In this document: piece after piece, positions 1 through 8,995 of the stretch
Position numbering within the stretch: position 1 is the first letter of the stretch
Layout: every line of letters starts with the position of its first letter
NCBI RefSeq assembly: GCF_021295395.1
Contig: NZ_JAIWOU010000001.1
Coordinates: 1,305,001 to 1,369,000, forward strand
Direction: 5' to 3'
Origin: Komagataeibacter sp. FNDCR2
GTDB lineage: Bacteria > Pseudomonadota > Alphaproteobacteria > Acetobacterales > Acetobacteraceae
DNA: 64,000 bases
Position numbers and translations under genes: made by a program
The notes under the pieces: model-generated
What the model saw: the letters and a program-made list of their open reading frames with translations, nothing else
What the model was told of the DNA's origin: nothing
The model's database searches: none

Positions 1-130
1 ATGGGAACCATTCATAAACTGGAAATTTTATATTATTGCAGCCGGATATACTTATATTATTCAATGAATAGAATAAATATTCGTCCACCTCTCCTTGACG
101 TGCCACATTCACCGCAATATCCACACTGGC

Positions 131-1138
131 ATGCGCATCGCCCTTTTTACATGCCGGAGCGTAGGGATCGCCTGCGTCGCATCCGTAACCGATGCGGCCA
201 TTGGCTATCCACAGGCGCTCGTGCGCCGGATCGGGCATCCGGTCATATGGATCGGTCGCCTGATCGACCGGCTCGATACGAACCTCAACCGCCCCGATCT
301 GTCCCCCGCGCGCCGCAGGGCGAATGGCTTTGTCGCGGCGGGCCTGATCGTGGCGTTACCAACCCTGTCGGCCATGGTGCTGGAGCGACTTGTCAAGCGT
401 ATGCTGCCCCGGTGGCTTGCCCTGCCGGTTACGGCGCTGCTGGCCAGCACGCTGGTCGCGCAGCGTTCACTCCATGACCACGTACTGGCGGTGGCACGAT
501 CGGCGGAGGAAAGCCTGCCCGCCGCGCGCCATGCGGTCTCCCATATAGTAGGGCGCGATCCCGAACTGCTGGATGAAGCGGGAGTCCTGCGCGCGGCGAC
601 CGAGACGCTGGCGGAAAATTTCTCCGATGGCATCGTGGCCCCCCTGTTCTGGATGGCGGCGGGCGGACTGCCGGGCGCGGTATTTTATAAATCCGCCAAT
701 ACGGCGGATAGCATGATCGGTCATCGCACGCCGAAGCATGAAGCCTTCGGTTATGCGGCCGCCAGGCTGGATGATCTGGTCAACCTGCCCGCTTCCCGCC
801 TTTCCGCCCTGTGGATCATCCTTGCGGCAGCGACCATGCGCGGCATGGATGCGGGCGGGGCGCTGCGCATCCTGCGGCGGGACGCCACGACCCATCGTTC
901 GCCCAATGCGGGATGGCCCGAAGCCGCGATGGCGGGCGCGCTGGGCATACGCCTGTCCGGCCCACGCGCCTATAACGGTGTAAATGTTGATGAACCATGG
1001 GTTGGTGATGGACCCGCCACGCTTCGCCCACAGGCGCTGTACCGTGCGCTGGCGCTGTACCGCCGCGCATGCCTGATCCAGACCCTGGCCGGGCTTGCCG
1101 GGCTGGGGCTGCTCGCACGCGGCTTACGACGGCATTAA
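131..1138 (+). CDS. cobD: Adenosylcobinamide-phosphate synthase (CobD/CbiB)
   Basis: Membrane protein of late cobalamin synthesis that attaches the aminopropanol (phosphate) arm to adenosylcobyrate. The N-terminus carries the family signature HPVIWIGRLID, and the mid-protein has ETLAENFSDGIVAPLFWMA and FYKSANTADSMIGHRT, which are conserved CbiB blocks. Hydrophobic segments near residues 60-110 and at the C-terminus fit the polytopic family. About 335 residues is normal length. I chose the ATG at 131; a TTG at 95 is also in frame, and neither has a clear ribosome binding site. The other cob genes lie beyond an intervening glycosyltransferase. Function is confident, start is not. Confidence 0.9.
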   Translation: MRIALFTCRSVGIACVASVTDAAIGYPQALVRRIGHPVIWIGRLIDRLDTNLNRPDLSPARRRANGFVAAGLIVALPTLSAMVLERLVKRMLPRWLALPVTALLASTLVAQRSLHDHVLAVARSAEESLPAARHAVSHIVGRDPELLDEAGVLRAATETLAENFSDGIVAPLFWMAAGGLPGAVFYKSANTADSMIGHRTPKHEAFGYAAARLDDLVNLPASRLSALWIILAAATMRGMDAGGALRILRRDATTHRSPNAGWPEAAMAGALGIRLSGPRAYNGVNVDEPWVGDGPATLRPQALYRALALYRRACLIQTLAGLAGLGLLARGLRRH

Positions 1139-1284
1139 GGGTGCTGTTTCAAAATAACCAAAAACGTCCTTATGATTTATGGCATGCCGAAGCAGTGCGG
1201 GGAAAAAGACGACCATTTATAGGATATTCATCTCTATGGATGGTGAATTATATTAGGGGTGTCCAGGTACGTGAGTGAGAAAAA

Positions 1285-2268
1285 ATGGCCATAAAGCCAG
1301 ATATTTCCTTAATAATATGTACTTTCAACCGCCCGGAGGGGCTAAGGCGTATTCTGGACTGTTGCATCCGGCAGATAAGCAACGGCGCATTATCGTGTGA
1401 AATCATTGTTTCGGATAACAGCCCGCCTGGTTATGCAAACTCCATTATAGATTCACTAGAAACCCACGACGTTTCCATTCACTGTGTACAATCTGCTTCG
1501 GGAAATATCTCGCTGGCAAGAAATAAGGGCATTTCCGCATCATCTTCAGATATTATAATTTTTCTGGATGATGACATGACCATCTGCGACAACTGGATTT
1601 CCATCATGCATGCGGCCCTGGAGGATCATGGGGCCGATTGCGCCCTTTCCTCCCTGCTTCCGATGTCCGAAAATAAATTACCTGTTCAGGGAATGAGCGC
1701 CGCTTTCTTTTCCCGTCTTCTTGCCATGCCGGATGGAACCTGTATCAGCCCCGGAAAGAAATCCGGCATGGCCTATGTCTCGGTCGCGACAAGCGGTACG
1801 ATCTGGCGCCGCGAAACATGCTTTACGGATGCCCTGCCATTCGACCCCGAATTCGGGGCATCCGGTGGTGAGGACTGTGACCTGTTTTTACGGCTGGAAA
1901 ACCGCCAGAGGAAAATCATCTGGTGTGGATCCGCCATTTCCTATGAATGGGTTCCGCCGGGCAGGATGACCTTCCGCTACCTGCTCATGCGGGCGTTTGG
2001 GGGTGGACAGATATTTGTGGGCGCATTGGTCAAAAATGCACGATATCCTTATCTTGCATCCTTGAAATGGATCGTTATTGGCCTGCTCCAGTTTATCGGC
2101 GGAGGTATTCTGTTAAGTGGTGCAGGTATATTAGCCTTACTGTTCCCCTCAAAATTCAGGAATATGTTTGTTTCGCTGGCCTTCAAGGAAGCAGCCGCCA
2201 TGGGAAAAATAACGTGGTTCTACAAATTCCCGACCTATAAAGTAGAAAGCAAAATGGGGAAAAAATAG
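1285..2268 (+). CDS. Family 2 glycosyltransferase, ExoM-like
   Basis: Inverting GT-A glycosyltransferase, probably for exopolysaccharide or lipid-linked glycan assembly at the inner membrane. It opens with the GT2 start LIICTFNRPEGL, has a metal-binding acidic cluster FLDDDM near residue 95 and a GGEDCDLF catalytic-type motif near 200. One or two hydrophobic helices near residues 255-290 would anchor it to the membrane. The layout resembles ExoM-type succinoglycan enzymes; the acceptor is unknown. Its codons are much richer in A/T than the flanking cob genes, and it splits cobD from cobQ, so it is probably a later insertion. No other polysaccharide genes sit beside it. Confidence 0.82.
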   Translation: MAIKPDISLIICTFNRPEGLRRILDCCIRQISNGALSCEIIVSDNSPPGYANSIIDSLETHDVSIHCVQSASGNISLARNKGISASSSDIIIFLDDDMTICDNWISIMHAALEDHGADCALSSLLPMSENKLPVQGMSAAFFSRLLAMPDGTCISPGKKSGMAYVSVATSGTIWRRETCFTDALPFDPEFGASGGEDCDLFLRLENRQRKIIWCGSAISYEWVPPGRMTFRYLLMRAFGGGQIFVGALVKNARYPYLASLKWIVIGLLQFIGGGILLSGAGILALLFPSKFRNMFVSLAFKEAAAMGKITWFYKFPTYKVESKMGKK

Positions 2269-2438
2269 TCTCCTTGCTACAGCAATGATTTTCAGAGCAG
2301 CCGAACAGTAATCCGGGCACATTCCTGCCCCTGTTACAGTATCCAGCCGGACACCTCCCGCCCTGCGCAGGGTTTCGTCTCCCGGTTCCATGGGGTGAAA
2401 CCGAAGCTGGGAAGCAGCCTGAAACCATGTAATAAGCA

Positions 2439-2453
2439 GGCGCCCGGAGCGCC
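2439..2453 (-). terminator. Weak terminator hairpin after cobQ
   Basis: On the minus strand GGCGC-N5-GCGCC directly abuts the cobQ stop and is followed by a T-containing stretch (TGCTTATT). The stem is short, so this is a low-confidence call. Confidence 0.3.
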
Positions 2454-3935
2454 TTATGCGGCCCGCACCGGGCGCGCCATGGCCAGCAGGCCGTTGATGT
2501 CGAGATGGGCTTCCATATGATCGGCCAGCGCATCCAGTGCGGTATCGACCGTCCTGTCATGGTCATGCCCGCTGGAACGCCCCCCCAGCCGCGCCAGCAG
2601 CGTCGTGCGTGCCGCGCCATCGGCCAGCAGGCCATGGACATAGCTGCCCCATACCCGGCCCGACGGGCTGACCGCGCCATCATACCCGCCCCCCAGATCA
2701 ATCAGCGGGCGGTTGGTATGGTCGGGGCCGGTGGTACGGCCGATATGCATTTCATAGCCGCGTACTGGCGCGCGTTCAGGCAGCAGATAGCCGCTTACAT
2801 CCTCAAGGCGCTTGCTGCCTTCCAGCACGGTCGTGACATCCAGCAGCCCCAGGCCGTCCACCGCGCCGGGTGGCCCCTCGATCCCGGCGGGGTCGGCAAT
2901 GCCGCGGCCCAGCATCTGGTAGCCGCCGCATATGCCCATTACATACCCGCCACGGCGCACATGGGCATGGATGTCGATATCCCAGCCTTCGCGCCGCAGA
3001 ACCGCCAGATCGGCAATCGTGGCCTTGGCGCCGGGCAGGATAACCAGATCGCATTGCGGCAGCACGCGCCCGCGTGGCACCATGGTCAGGGAGACCTCCG
3101 CCTCCGCCGCCAGCGGGTCCAGATCATCGAAATTGGCGATCATGGGCAGGCAGGGCACGGCTATACGCACGGTGTGTTTTCCTGACCCGCCCTTTGTCGC
3201 GCCGGGGGTGAGATCGGCGGCGTCCTCGGCGGGGAGATCGCGCACGCGGTCCAGAAAGGGCAGCAGCCCCACGGAACGCCAGCCCGTCATGCGCGCGATT
3301 TCGGTCATGCCCGTGGCGAACAGGGCCGGATCCCCGCGCATACGATTGACGATAAAGCCCTTTATGCGTCGCGCGTCCTGCGCCGCCACCACATGCGCGG
3401 TGCCCACGAGGCTCGCGATCACCCCGCCACGGTCGATATCTCCCACCAGCACGACATCGATATCCGCCGCCTGCGCGAAGCCCATATTGGCGATATCATC
3501 CGCACGCAGATTGATCTCGGAGGCGGAACCGGCCCCTTCCACCAGCACGATATCGGCCTGTGACGCGAGTTCATGGAAACTCGCCAGCACTTCGGGCATC
3601 AGGCCCCGCTTGAAGCTCTGGAAATCACGTGCGCGTACATGCCCGCGCATCTGGCCGCGTACCACCAGTTGCGATCCCGTCATGCCCTGCGGCTTGAGCA
3701 GGACCGGGTTCATGTCCACCGACAGCGGCACCCCGCAGGCCCGTGCCTGCAGGGCCTGCGCACGGCCGATTTCACCGCCATCGGCTGTCACGGCGGCGTT
3801 GTTGGACATGTTCTGCGGCTTGAAGGGGCGCACCCGCAGGCCCCGGCGGGTCAACGCGCGGGCAAGCCCCGCGACCAGCACGGACTTGCCCACGCTGGAG
3901 CCCGTGCCCTGGAACATGAGGGCTTTCGCCACCAT
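2454..3935 (-). CDS. cobQ: Cobyric acid synthase (CobQ)
   Basis: Glutamine-dependent amidase that amidates carboxylates b, d, e and g of adenosylcobyrinate a,c-diamide. The N-terminal dethiobiotin-synthetase-like ATPase shows [11 protein letters not shown] (residues 9-19) and the CobQ block [11 protein letters not shown]. The C-terminal class I glutamine amidotransferase has the nucleophile segment [12 protein letters not shown] near 330 and the His motif WGSYVHGLL near 430. At 493 residues it is full length. Its start overlaps the end of cobO by about one base, so it is the last gene of a tightly coupled cobU-cobO-cobQ operon. Confidence 0.96.
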   Translation of the reverse strand: MVAKALMFQGTGSSVGKSVLVAGLARALTRRGLRVRPFKPQNMSNNAAVTADGGEIGRAQALQARACGVPLSVDMNPVLLKPQGMTGSQLVVRGQMRGHVRARDFQSFKRGLMPEVLASFHELASQADIVLVEGAGSASEINLRADDIANMGFAQAADIDVVLVGDIDRGGVIASLVGTAHVVAAQDARRIKGFIVNRMRGDPALFATGMTEIARMTGWRSVGLLPFLDRVRDLPAEDAADLTPGATKGGSGKHTVRIAVPCLPMIANFDDLDPLAAEAEVSLTMVPRGRVLPQCDLVILPGAKATIADLAVLRREGWDIDIHAHVRRGGYVMGICGGYQMLGRGIADPAGIEGPPGAVDGLGLLDVTTVLEGSKRLEDVSGYLLPERAPVRGYEMHIGRTTGPDHTNRPLIDLGGGYDGAVSPSGRVWGSYVHGLLADGAARTTLLARLGGRSSGHDHDRTVDTALDALADHMEAHLDINGLLAMARPVRAA

Positions 3936-4543
3936 CAGAACTCGATCCCGGCCTGCGCCTTCACCCCGTTGCGGAAATGATGGGCCACCTGCGTCATTTC
4001 CGTGACCAGATCGGCGGCCTCGATCATGGCGGGGCGCGCGTTGCGGCCCGTCACCACCACGTGCTGCATGGGGGGGCGGGCGGCGATATCGGCCAGTACC
4101 TCCACCATGGGCAGGTAATCATAGCGCAGGGCGATATTGAGTTCGTCCAGTATCACCATCGCCACATCCGTCCGCCCAAGCGCGTTGCGCGCCTGTTCCC
4201 ACGCGATGCGGCAGTTGGCCATGTCCCGCGTGCGGTCCTGCGTGTTCCATGTAAACCCCTCGCCCAGGGCATGCCATTCCACCTGGTCGCCAAAACGCTC
4301 AAGCGCCTTGCGCTCGCCCGTATTCCACGCCCCCTTGATGAACTGGATCACCACGATCCGACCGCCATGGGCCAGCGTGCGCAGCGCCATGCCAAAGGCG
4401 GCGGTGGATTTTCCCTTGCCCGCGCCGGTATGGACCGCCAGCAGCCCTTTCTCGATGGATTTGCCGCTGACCTCCCGGTCCTGCACTTCCTTGCGCTTTG
4501 CCATTTTCTCGCGGTGGCGGATTTCTTCGGGGGTAAGGGTCAT
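3935..4543 (-). CDS. cobO: Cob(I)yrinic acid a,c-diamide adenosyltransferase (CobO/BtuR)
   Basis: Transfers the 5'-deoxyadenosyl group from ATP to Co(I) corrinoids. The P-loop is [14 protein letters not shown], near residue 37, typical of CobO/BtuR/CobA rather than PduO. The downstream block [14 protein letters not shown] and the acidic [11 protein letters not shown] motif near 130 are family signatures. Length (202 residues) is normal. It overlaps cobU by ATGA and cobQ by about one base, indicating translational coupling. It supplies the adenosylated substrate used by CobQ, the next gene. Confidence 0.96.
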   Translation of the reverse strand: MTLTPEEIRHREKMAKRKEVQDREVSGKSIEKGLLAVHTGAGKGKSTAAFGMALRTLAHGGRIVVIQFIKGAWNTGERKALERFGDQVEWHALGEGFTWNTQDRTRDMANCRIAWEQARNALGRTDVAMVILDELNIALRYDYLPMVEVLADIAARPPMQHVVVTGRNARPAMIEAADLVTEMTQVAHHFRNGVKAQAGIEF

Positions 4544-5079
4544 TTCAACTCCATCGGCAGGCCAGCCACCACAAAAACAACACGCGCCACCTCATGCGCA
4601 ACAGCCTGATGCAGCAGGCCCGCCTCATCCCGGAACCGGCGCGCAAGCGCATTGTCCGGCACGATCCCCTGCCCCACCTCGCTCGAGACCAGGACCGTTG
4701 GTCCCGACCTGCGCGCCAGTGCCGCAAGCAGGCCCCGTGTCGCCTGCGCGATGTCATGCCCGCCCAGCATGAGGTTGGTCAGCCACAGGGTCAGGCAGTC
4801 CACCAGCACCGGGCCGGGACCGGCGATGTCAAGCACCCCGGCCACATCCAGCGGGGCCTCGAACGTACGCCACCCATCACCACGCCGGGTCTGGTGCGCC
4901 GCCACGCGCCCCGCCATTTCCGCGTCATGGGGCTGGCAGGTGGCGATATAGTTCCACGGGGTCGGCCAACGGGTGAACAGCCCCTCGGCAAAGCGGCTTT
5001 TGCCCGATCGCGCGCCACCCAGAACGAGCGTGCACGCCTTCATGCCGGTCAGCGCATCGCGCGGGGGGGGCGCTTTCAT
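4540..5079 (-). CDS. cobU: Adenosylcobinamide kinase/guanylyltransferase (CobU/CobP)
   Basis: Bifunctional enzyme that phosphorylates adenosylcobinamide and then adds GMP to give AdoCbi-GDP for nucleotide-loop assembly. The Walker A motif LVLGGARSGKSRFAE lies near residue 15, followed by the family segments YIATCQPHDAEMAGRVAAHQ and VLVDCLTLWLTNL. VSSEVGQGIVP near the C-terminus is also conserved. I start at the ATG at 5079 because a GGAG lies about 7 bases upstream; a longer reading frame would run into cobT on the other strand. It leads the cobU-cobO-cobQ operon and is divergent from cobT with about 50 bases between. Confidence 0.94.
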   Translation of the reverse strand: MKAPPPRDALTGMKACTLVLGGARSGKSRFAEGLFTRWPTPWNYIATCQPHDAEMAGRVAAHQTRRGDGWRTFEAPLDVAGVLDIAGPGPVLVDCLTLWLTNLMLGGHDIAQATRGLLAALARRSGPTVLVSSEVGQGIVPDNALARRFRDEAGLLHQAVAHEVARVVFVVAGLPMELK

Positions 5080-5131
5080 TTTATTCTCCACCATCTTGCA
5101 TCGGGGCGCATAAGACCACACAACACCGTGT

Positions 5132-6160
5132 ATGCCATCCCGTCTTTCCTTTCCATGCAACATGCACGCCCTGCGCGCGTTGTGTCACGACCTGCCGCCA
5201 CCCGACATGGCGGCAGACACCGCCATTGCCCACCATGACAGCCAGTTGACCAAACCCCCCGGCAGCCTTGGGCAGCTCGAAGCCCTGGCCCGATGGGCGG
5301 GACGGTGGCAGCATACCGACCACCCGCGCGCCGAGCGGGTGGATATCATCGTCTTCGCAGGCAATCACGGCGTAACCGCGCAGGGTGTGACACCATGGCC
5401 GACCGATGTCACGCGCCAGATGGTCATGAATTTTCGCAATGGCGGGGCCGCCATCAACCAGATCGCCCGCGTGGCCGGCGCCCGTCTGCGCGTGGCCGAA
5501 GTGATGGATCTGCGCCCCACGGCCGATTTCACGCAGGAACCGGCCATGGATGAAGCCACCTTCCTCCATGCCGTCACGACCGGCATGCGGGCCGTGCGGC
5601 CCGGAACCGACCTGCTCTGCCTTGGCGAAATGGGCATTGGCAATACCACCCCCGCCGCCGCCATGGCCGCGGCCCTGTTTGGCGGGGGTGGCGCGAAATG
5701 GGCGGGGCGCGGCACGGGACTGGATGATGCGGGCGTGCGCCACAAGGCGGAGGTCATCGACCGCGCGCTGGCCCGCCACGCGACGGCCCTTACGGATCCG
5801 CTGGCCATTGCCCGCCATGTGGGGGGGCATGAACTGGCGGCCATAATGGGCGCGGCCATTGCCGCGCGGTATCTGGACATTCCGGTGCTGGTGGATGGCT
5901 ATATCTGCACGGCGGCGCTGGCGCCGCTGCACCTGCTGCACCCGACGGGGCTGGCCCATACCTGGCTGGCCCATTGTTCGGCGGAAGGGGGGCATGCCCA
6001 TCTGGCCCGTGAACTGGGCATGCAGCCCCTGCTGGATCTGGGGCTGCGGCTGGGCGAGGGTTCCGGCGCGGGACTGGCCATTCCGTTGGTGCGCGCGGCC
6101 ATTGGCTGCCTGTGTGGCATGGCGACCTTCGCCCAGGCCGAGGTGAGTGCCCGGGAATGA
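5132..6160 (+). CDS. cobT: Nicotinate-nucleotide:dimethylbenzimidazole phosphoribosyltransferase (CobT)
   Basis: Makes alpha-ribazole-5'-phosphate, the lower-ligand nucleotide of cobalamin. Signatures include LTKPPGSLGQLE (about residues 35-46), VFAGNHGVTAQGVT, NFRNGGAAINQIA, LCLGEMGIGNTTPAAA and, at the C-terminus, GMATFAQAEV. Length (342 residues) matches the family. The start is ambiguous between 5132 and an in-frame ATG at 5162; neither has a strong ribosome binding site. Its TGA overlaps the cobS ATG, so cobT and cobS form a coupled pair. Confidence 0.95.
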   Translation: MPSRLSFPCNMHALRALCHDLPPPDMAADTAIAHHDSQLTKPPGSLGQLEALARWAGRWQHTDHPRAERVDIIVFAGNHGVTAQGVTPWPTDVTRQMVMNFRNGGAAINQIARVAGARLRVAEVMDLRPTADFTQEPAMDEATFLHAVTTGMRAVRPGTDLLCLGEMGIGNTTPAAAMAAALFGGGGAKWAGRGTGLDDAGVRHKAEVIDRALARHATALTDPLAIARHVGGHELAAIMGAAIAARYLDIPVLVDGYICTAALAPLHLLHPTGLAHTWLAHCSAEGGHAHLARELGMQPLLDLGLRLGEGSGAGLAIPLVRAAIGCLCGMATFAQAEVSARE

Positions 6161-6909
6161 GCGCGCCCGCCCGCCTGCGCGCCGACCTGGTCTGTGGCAT
6201 CGGCCTGCTGACCCGCCTGCCCACGGGGTGGCTGGCGCGCGCCGGGCTGCCCTATTCCATGGCGCGCAGCATATGGTGCTGGCCGCTGGTTGGCGCGGGG
6301 CTGGGGGCCGCCGCCGCATGGCTTTATGCCAGCCTGCTGTGGCTGGGTATCCGCCCGCTTCCCGCGGCGGGATGGAGCGTGGCCATGCTGCTGCTGCTGT
6401 GCGGCGGGCTGCATGAGGACGGCCTGGCCGACATGGCCGATGGCTGTGGCGGGGGCGTGGAGCGCGCGCGCAAGCTTGAGATCATGCGCGACAGCCGGGT
6501 TGGCAGTTATGGGGTGATGGCGCTGGTCGTGGCCCTGCTGGTGCGGATTACGGCGGTGGCGTCCATGCCGGGGCCTGCCGCCATGCTGGCCCTGCCGGTG
6601 GCGGGCGCGCTGGCGCGCGCCAGCATGGTCGCGCTGCTATGGCGCCTGCCGCCCGCGCGCGGCGATGGGCTGGCCAGCACCATGCCCACCCTGCCCCGCG
6701 CCGCACTGGTGGCCTGCCTGTGCCTTGCGGCCAGCGTGACGGCGCTGCTGCTGCACGGCCCGCGCATGCTTGCCGCCGGGGCGGTGGCGGTCATGGCGAC
6801 GCTCGTCATGTGCGCGTTGGCGCGATGGCAGATCGGTGGCCAGACCGGAGATGTTCTTGGTGCAACGGCAGTCGTGACGGAATGTGCGGTTCTGACAGCC
6901 CTGTGCTGA
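6157..6909 (+). CDS. cobS: Adenosylcobinamide-GDP ribazoletransferase (cobalamin synthase, CobS)
   Basis: Integral membrane enzyme that joins AdoCbi-GDP to alpha-ribazole(-phosphate). The start lies in an ATGA overlap with cobT. Family features are the N-terminal GIGLLTRLPTGW, the catalytic metal motif LLLCGGLHEDGLADMADG (acidic cluster E/D, about residues 85-100) and REIMRDSRVGSYG-like KLEIMRDSRVGSYG. Several hydrophobic helices fit the inner-membrane topology. About 250 residues is normal. Its last ~104 bases are overlapped antisense by the 3' end of the convergent cobC-like gene. Confidence 0.94.
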   Translation: MSAPARLRADLVCGIGLLTRLPTGWLARAGLPYSMARSIWCWPLVGAGLGAAAAWLYASLLWLGIRPLPAAGWSVAMLLLLCGGLHEDGLADMADGCGGGVERARKLEIMRDSRVGSYGVMALVVALLVRITAVASMPGPAAMLALPVAGALARASMVALLWRLPPARGDGLASTMPTLPRAALVACLCLAASVTALLLHGPRMLAAGAVAVMATLVMCALARWQIGGQTGDVLGATAVVTECAVLTALC

Positions 6910-7468
6910 ACACGCCATCTTCCTGTTCCACGACCCGGACCGACCCCATGGGCGGCGAGGGGGCGAGCAGGCTGCCAGGCATGCCATGGATCATGCCCTG
7001 CATGAGACGCAGCGGCCCCCCATGGGTTATGACCGCGCAGGATTGCCCGCACCGCTGCATGTCCGCCCAGAAACACCCCACCCGCGCCCGCAGGTCGAGA
7101 CCGCTTTCCCCCCCCGGCGGGGTGAAGCCGCTGACATCGGCCGCCCAGGCATCGAGCGCGGTACGGGGGATATGCGCCCACGGGCGTCCCTCCCATTCCC
7201 CGAAGCTGATTTCACGCAGACGTGAATCGATCCTCAGATCCACATCCATGAATTGCGCCACGCGCTCCGCTACCATCTGGCAACGGCGGGCGGGGGATGA
7301 GAACAGGACCCGGCACCCCACGCCCTGCATGACGGTGCGCAGGCCATCGGCCATACGTTCCCAGCCATGGGCCAGGGTCACGTCGCGCTGGCCGTAACAC
7401 AGGCCCTCCACGCCGGTGACGGCGGGATGGCGTGCCAGCACGATTGCAAAACGCTCAGTCATCCGCAC
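6806..7468 (-). CDS. cobC: Histidine phosphatase, probable alpha-ribazole phosphatase (CobC-like)
   Basis: Histidine phosphatase fold. The N-terminus VLARHPAV has the catalytic RH; the usual following G is P, a variant I recall from alphaproteobacterial relatives. GLCYGQRDV, SSPARRC, ISFGEWEGRPW and the second catalytic His in VITHGGPLR complete the site. Position beside cobS/cobT supports dephosphorylation of alpha-ribazole phosphate or cobalamin phosphate, though substrate cannot be read from sequence. The last ~35 residues run antisense into cobS and look like an extension beyond the domain, perhaps from loss of an earlier stop. Confidence 0.8.
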   Translation of the reverse strand: MRMTERFAIVLARHPAVTGVEGLCYGQRDVTLAHGWERMADGLRTVMQGVGCRVLFSSPARRCQMVAERVAQFMDVDLRIDSRLREISFGEWEGRPWAHIPRTALDAWAADVSGFTPPGGESGLDLRARVGCFWADMQRCGQSCAVITHGGPLRLMQGMIHGMPGSLLAPSPPMGSVRVVEQEDGVFSTGLSEPHIPSRLPLHQEHLRSGHRSAIAPTRT

Positions 7469-7736
7469 CTGCCTTCCAACATGACCCGATGAACATCCGC
7501 GAAGTTCATGAACATCACCATAAGATGGATATGGGGGCAGCTACCCGGCAGGAACATGCCGCCTTTCGCCGCCCGACCGTTACACCACACCGGAACGGAG
7601 CATACAGGACCAGATAAAGCGTGTTTACAAAAAGAGATGCATTCTGCATATCGGCGCCTGCACCTCATATCTCTCGGTTTTCCGAAACCCCGGGTCTGCA
7701 CCAGCCAACTCCCAGACCGGAAGGATAAAGATTACC

Positions 7737-8981
7737 ATGCGCGTATGGGCCACTGCCTGTCTGCTCATGTGCCTGTCGGCCAGCGCGAACGCCGCGGGCC
7801 TGTTTGGCGCCACCCATCCCACGCTGGCCTGCGGGGATGACGCGGTCCTGCGCGCCCTGTCCGCGCCCGCCCCTGCCGGCATGCAGACGCCCACGGCCCG
7901 CGCTACGCTGATCCGGCAGGGCAACTGCCATACGGTCACGCCCGACACGCGGTGGGAAAAGATTGCCAACCGCAACGGCCTGCCGCTCATGCGCCGGGTA
8001 CCCCCCGAACCGGGGCTGCCGCCGCTCTATTTCATGACCGGGGAGATCGCCCCCCTGCCCGCCGCACCGGCCGGTCCAACCCTGCCCGCCAGCGCGCGTG
8101 ACGCGGGCCGCGCCCCCTTGCCGGACACCGAAGCCCCCTCCCCCGATGCCACCGCGCATGGAGAAGAAACCCGGGCCATCACGCCGCCGGTCATTGTGCA
8201 ACCGGTGGAGACGCCGCTGTCGAGCGACATATTTTTCAAGACATGGGGGTTCCAGAAGCTGGGGTCGCTGATCCTGACCCTCATGCTGGCTGGCGCTGGG
8301 GCATGGGTGCTTGTGGTGATCGTGCGGGCCTGCCGCCGCATGATCCAGCGACGCCGGGCGGCGAAGATATGCCTGGAGCAGGTGGACCGCCACCGCCCCA
8401 TGCTGGCGCGCTGGCACGCCCAGGCGCAAGGCATGACTGCCCGGACCGCGTGGGACGCACAGATGGCCCATTTTGCGCGCATGACCCTTGTGCCCGCGCT
8501 GGACCGGCACGGCCTGGCCCTGCTGTGGCCCGCCATCCGCAAAGGCGTTGAGGCCCATATGACCACGCAGGCCGCGCGCGGCGCGCGAAAGCCGCCCGCC
8601 ACCCCCGTCACGCCCGAATTCTACCATCCGGACATGAATCAGGCCCAATACGCGGCCTTCTGTTCACAATGGATCGAAAAAGCCGGCTGGGAAACGCACC
8701 CTCCCCTCGCCACGGGTCTGGGCTCGGTCATTCATTGCAGGCGGAACGGGCTGAAAATGCTGGCGCATTGCTGGATTGACCGCAAACCCGTGGCCGATGA
8801 CGTGATCTTGCAGGGAATCAGGGAAAAGACCGACAGCCGCGACAGTATCGGCATCATCATTTCCAACGCGCCCTATACGCAGGACGCCCTGCTGCTGGGC
8901 AGGAAGCACCATATTTTCCTGCTGCATCATGAGGACGTATTCCAGTTCGCCTCCGGCATAGAGGTGCCGGACGTGGCGTAA
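7737..8981 (+). CDS. Membrane-anchored protein with degenerate Mrr/restriction-endonuclease-like domain
   Basis: Unrecognised multidomain protein. Residues 1-20 look like a signal peptide. A periplasmic part follows with cysteines near 32 and 64, then a Pro/Ala-rich linker (105-165). A transmembrane helix lies near 176-197, followed by an Arg-rich cytoplasmic stop-transfer. The C-terminal ~110 residues follow the Mrr-like layout: an AQYAAFCSQWIEKAGWE helix, then a beta core, then GIIISNAPYTQDALLLGRKHH. The expected catalytic D and Q/ExK positions read as S and AHC, so nuclease activity is doubtful. It is convergent with the next gene (14 bases apart). Domain assignment is by pattern only. Confidence 0.65.
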   Translation: MRVWATACLLMCLSASANAAGLFGATHPTLACGDDAVLRALSAPAPAGMQTPTARATLIRQGNCHTVTPDTRWEKIANRNGLPLMRRVPPEPGLPPLYFMTGEIAPLPAAPAGPTLPASARDAGRAPLPDTEAPSPDATAHGEETRAITPPVIVQPVETPLSSDIFFKTWGFQKLGSLILTLMLAGAGAWVLVVIVRACRRMIQRRRAAKICLEQVDRHRPMLARWHAQAQGMTARTAWDAQMAHFARMTLVPALDRHGLALLWPAIRKGVEAHMTTQAARGARKPPATPVTPEFYHPDMNQAQYAAFCSQWIEKAGWETHPPLATGLGSVIHCRRNGLKMLAHCWIDRKPVADDVILQGIREKTDSRDSIGIIISNAPYTQDALLLGRKHHIFLLHHEDVFQFASGIEVPDVA

Positions 8982-8995
8982 GGCGGCGCTACGGG

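Noticed and set aside
1-477. A 158-codon plus-strand reading frame at the window start
   Set aside because: It is a GC-rich shadow over cobD in another frame, with Pro/Arg-rich composition and no family features.
1139-1284. Possible cobalamin riboswitch near cobD
   Set aside because: No B12-box-like conserved sequence was found here or before cobU/cobT.
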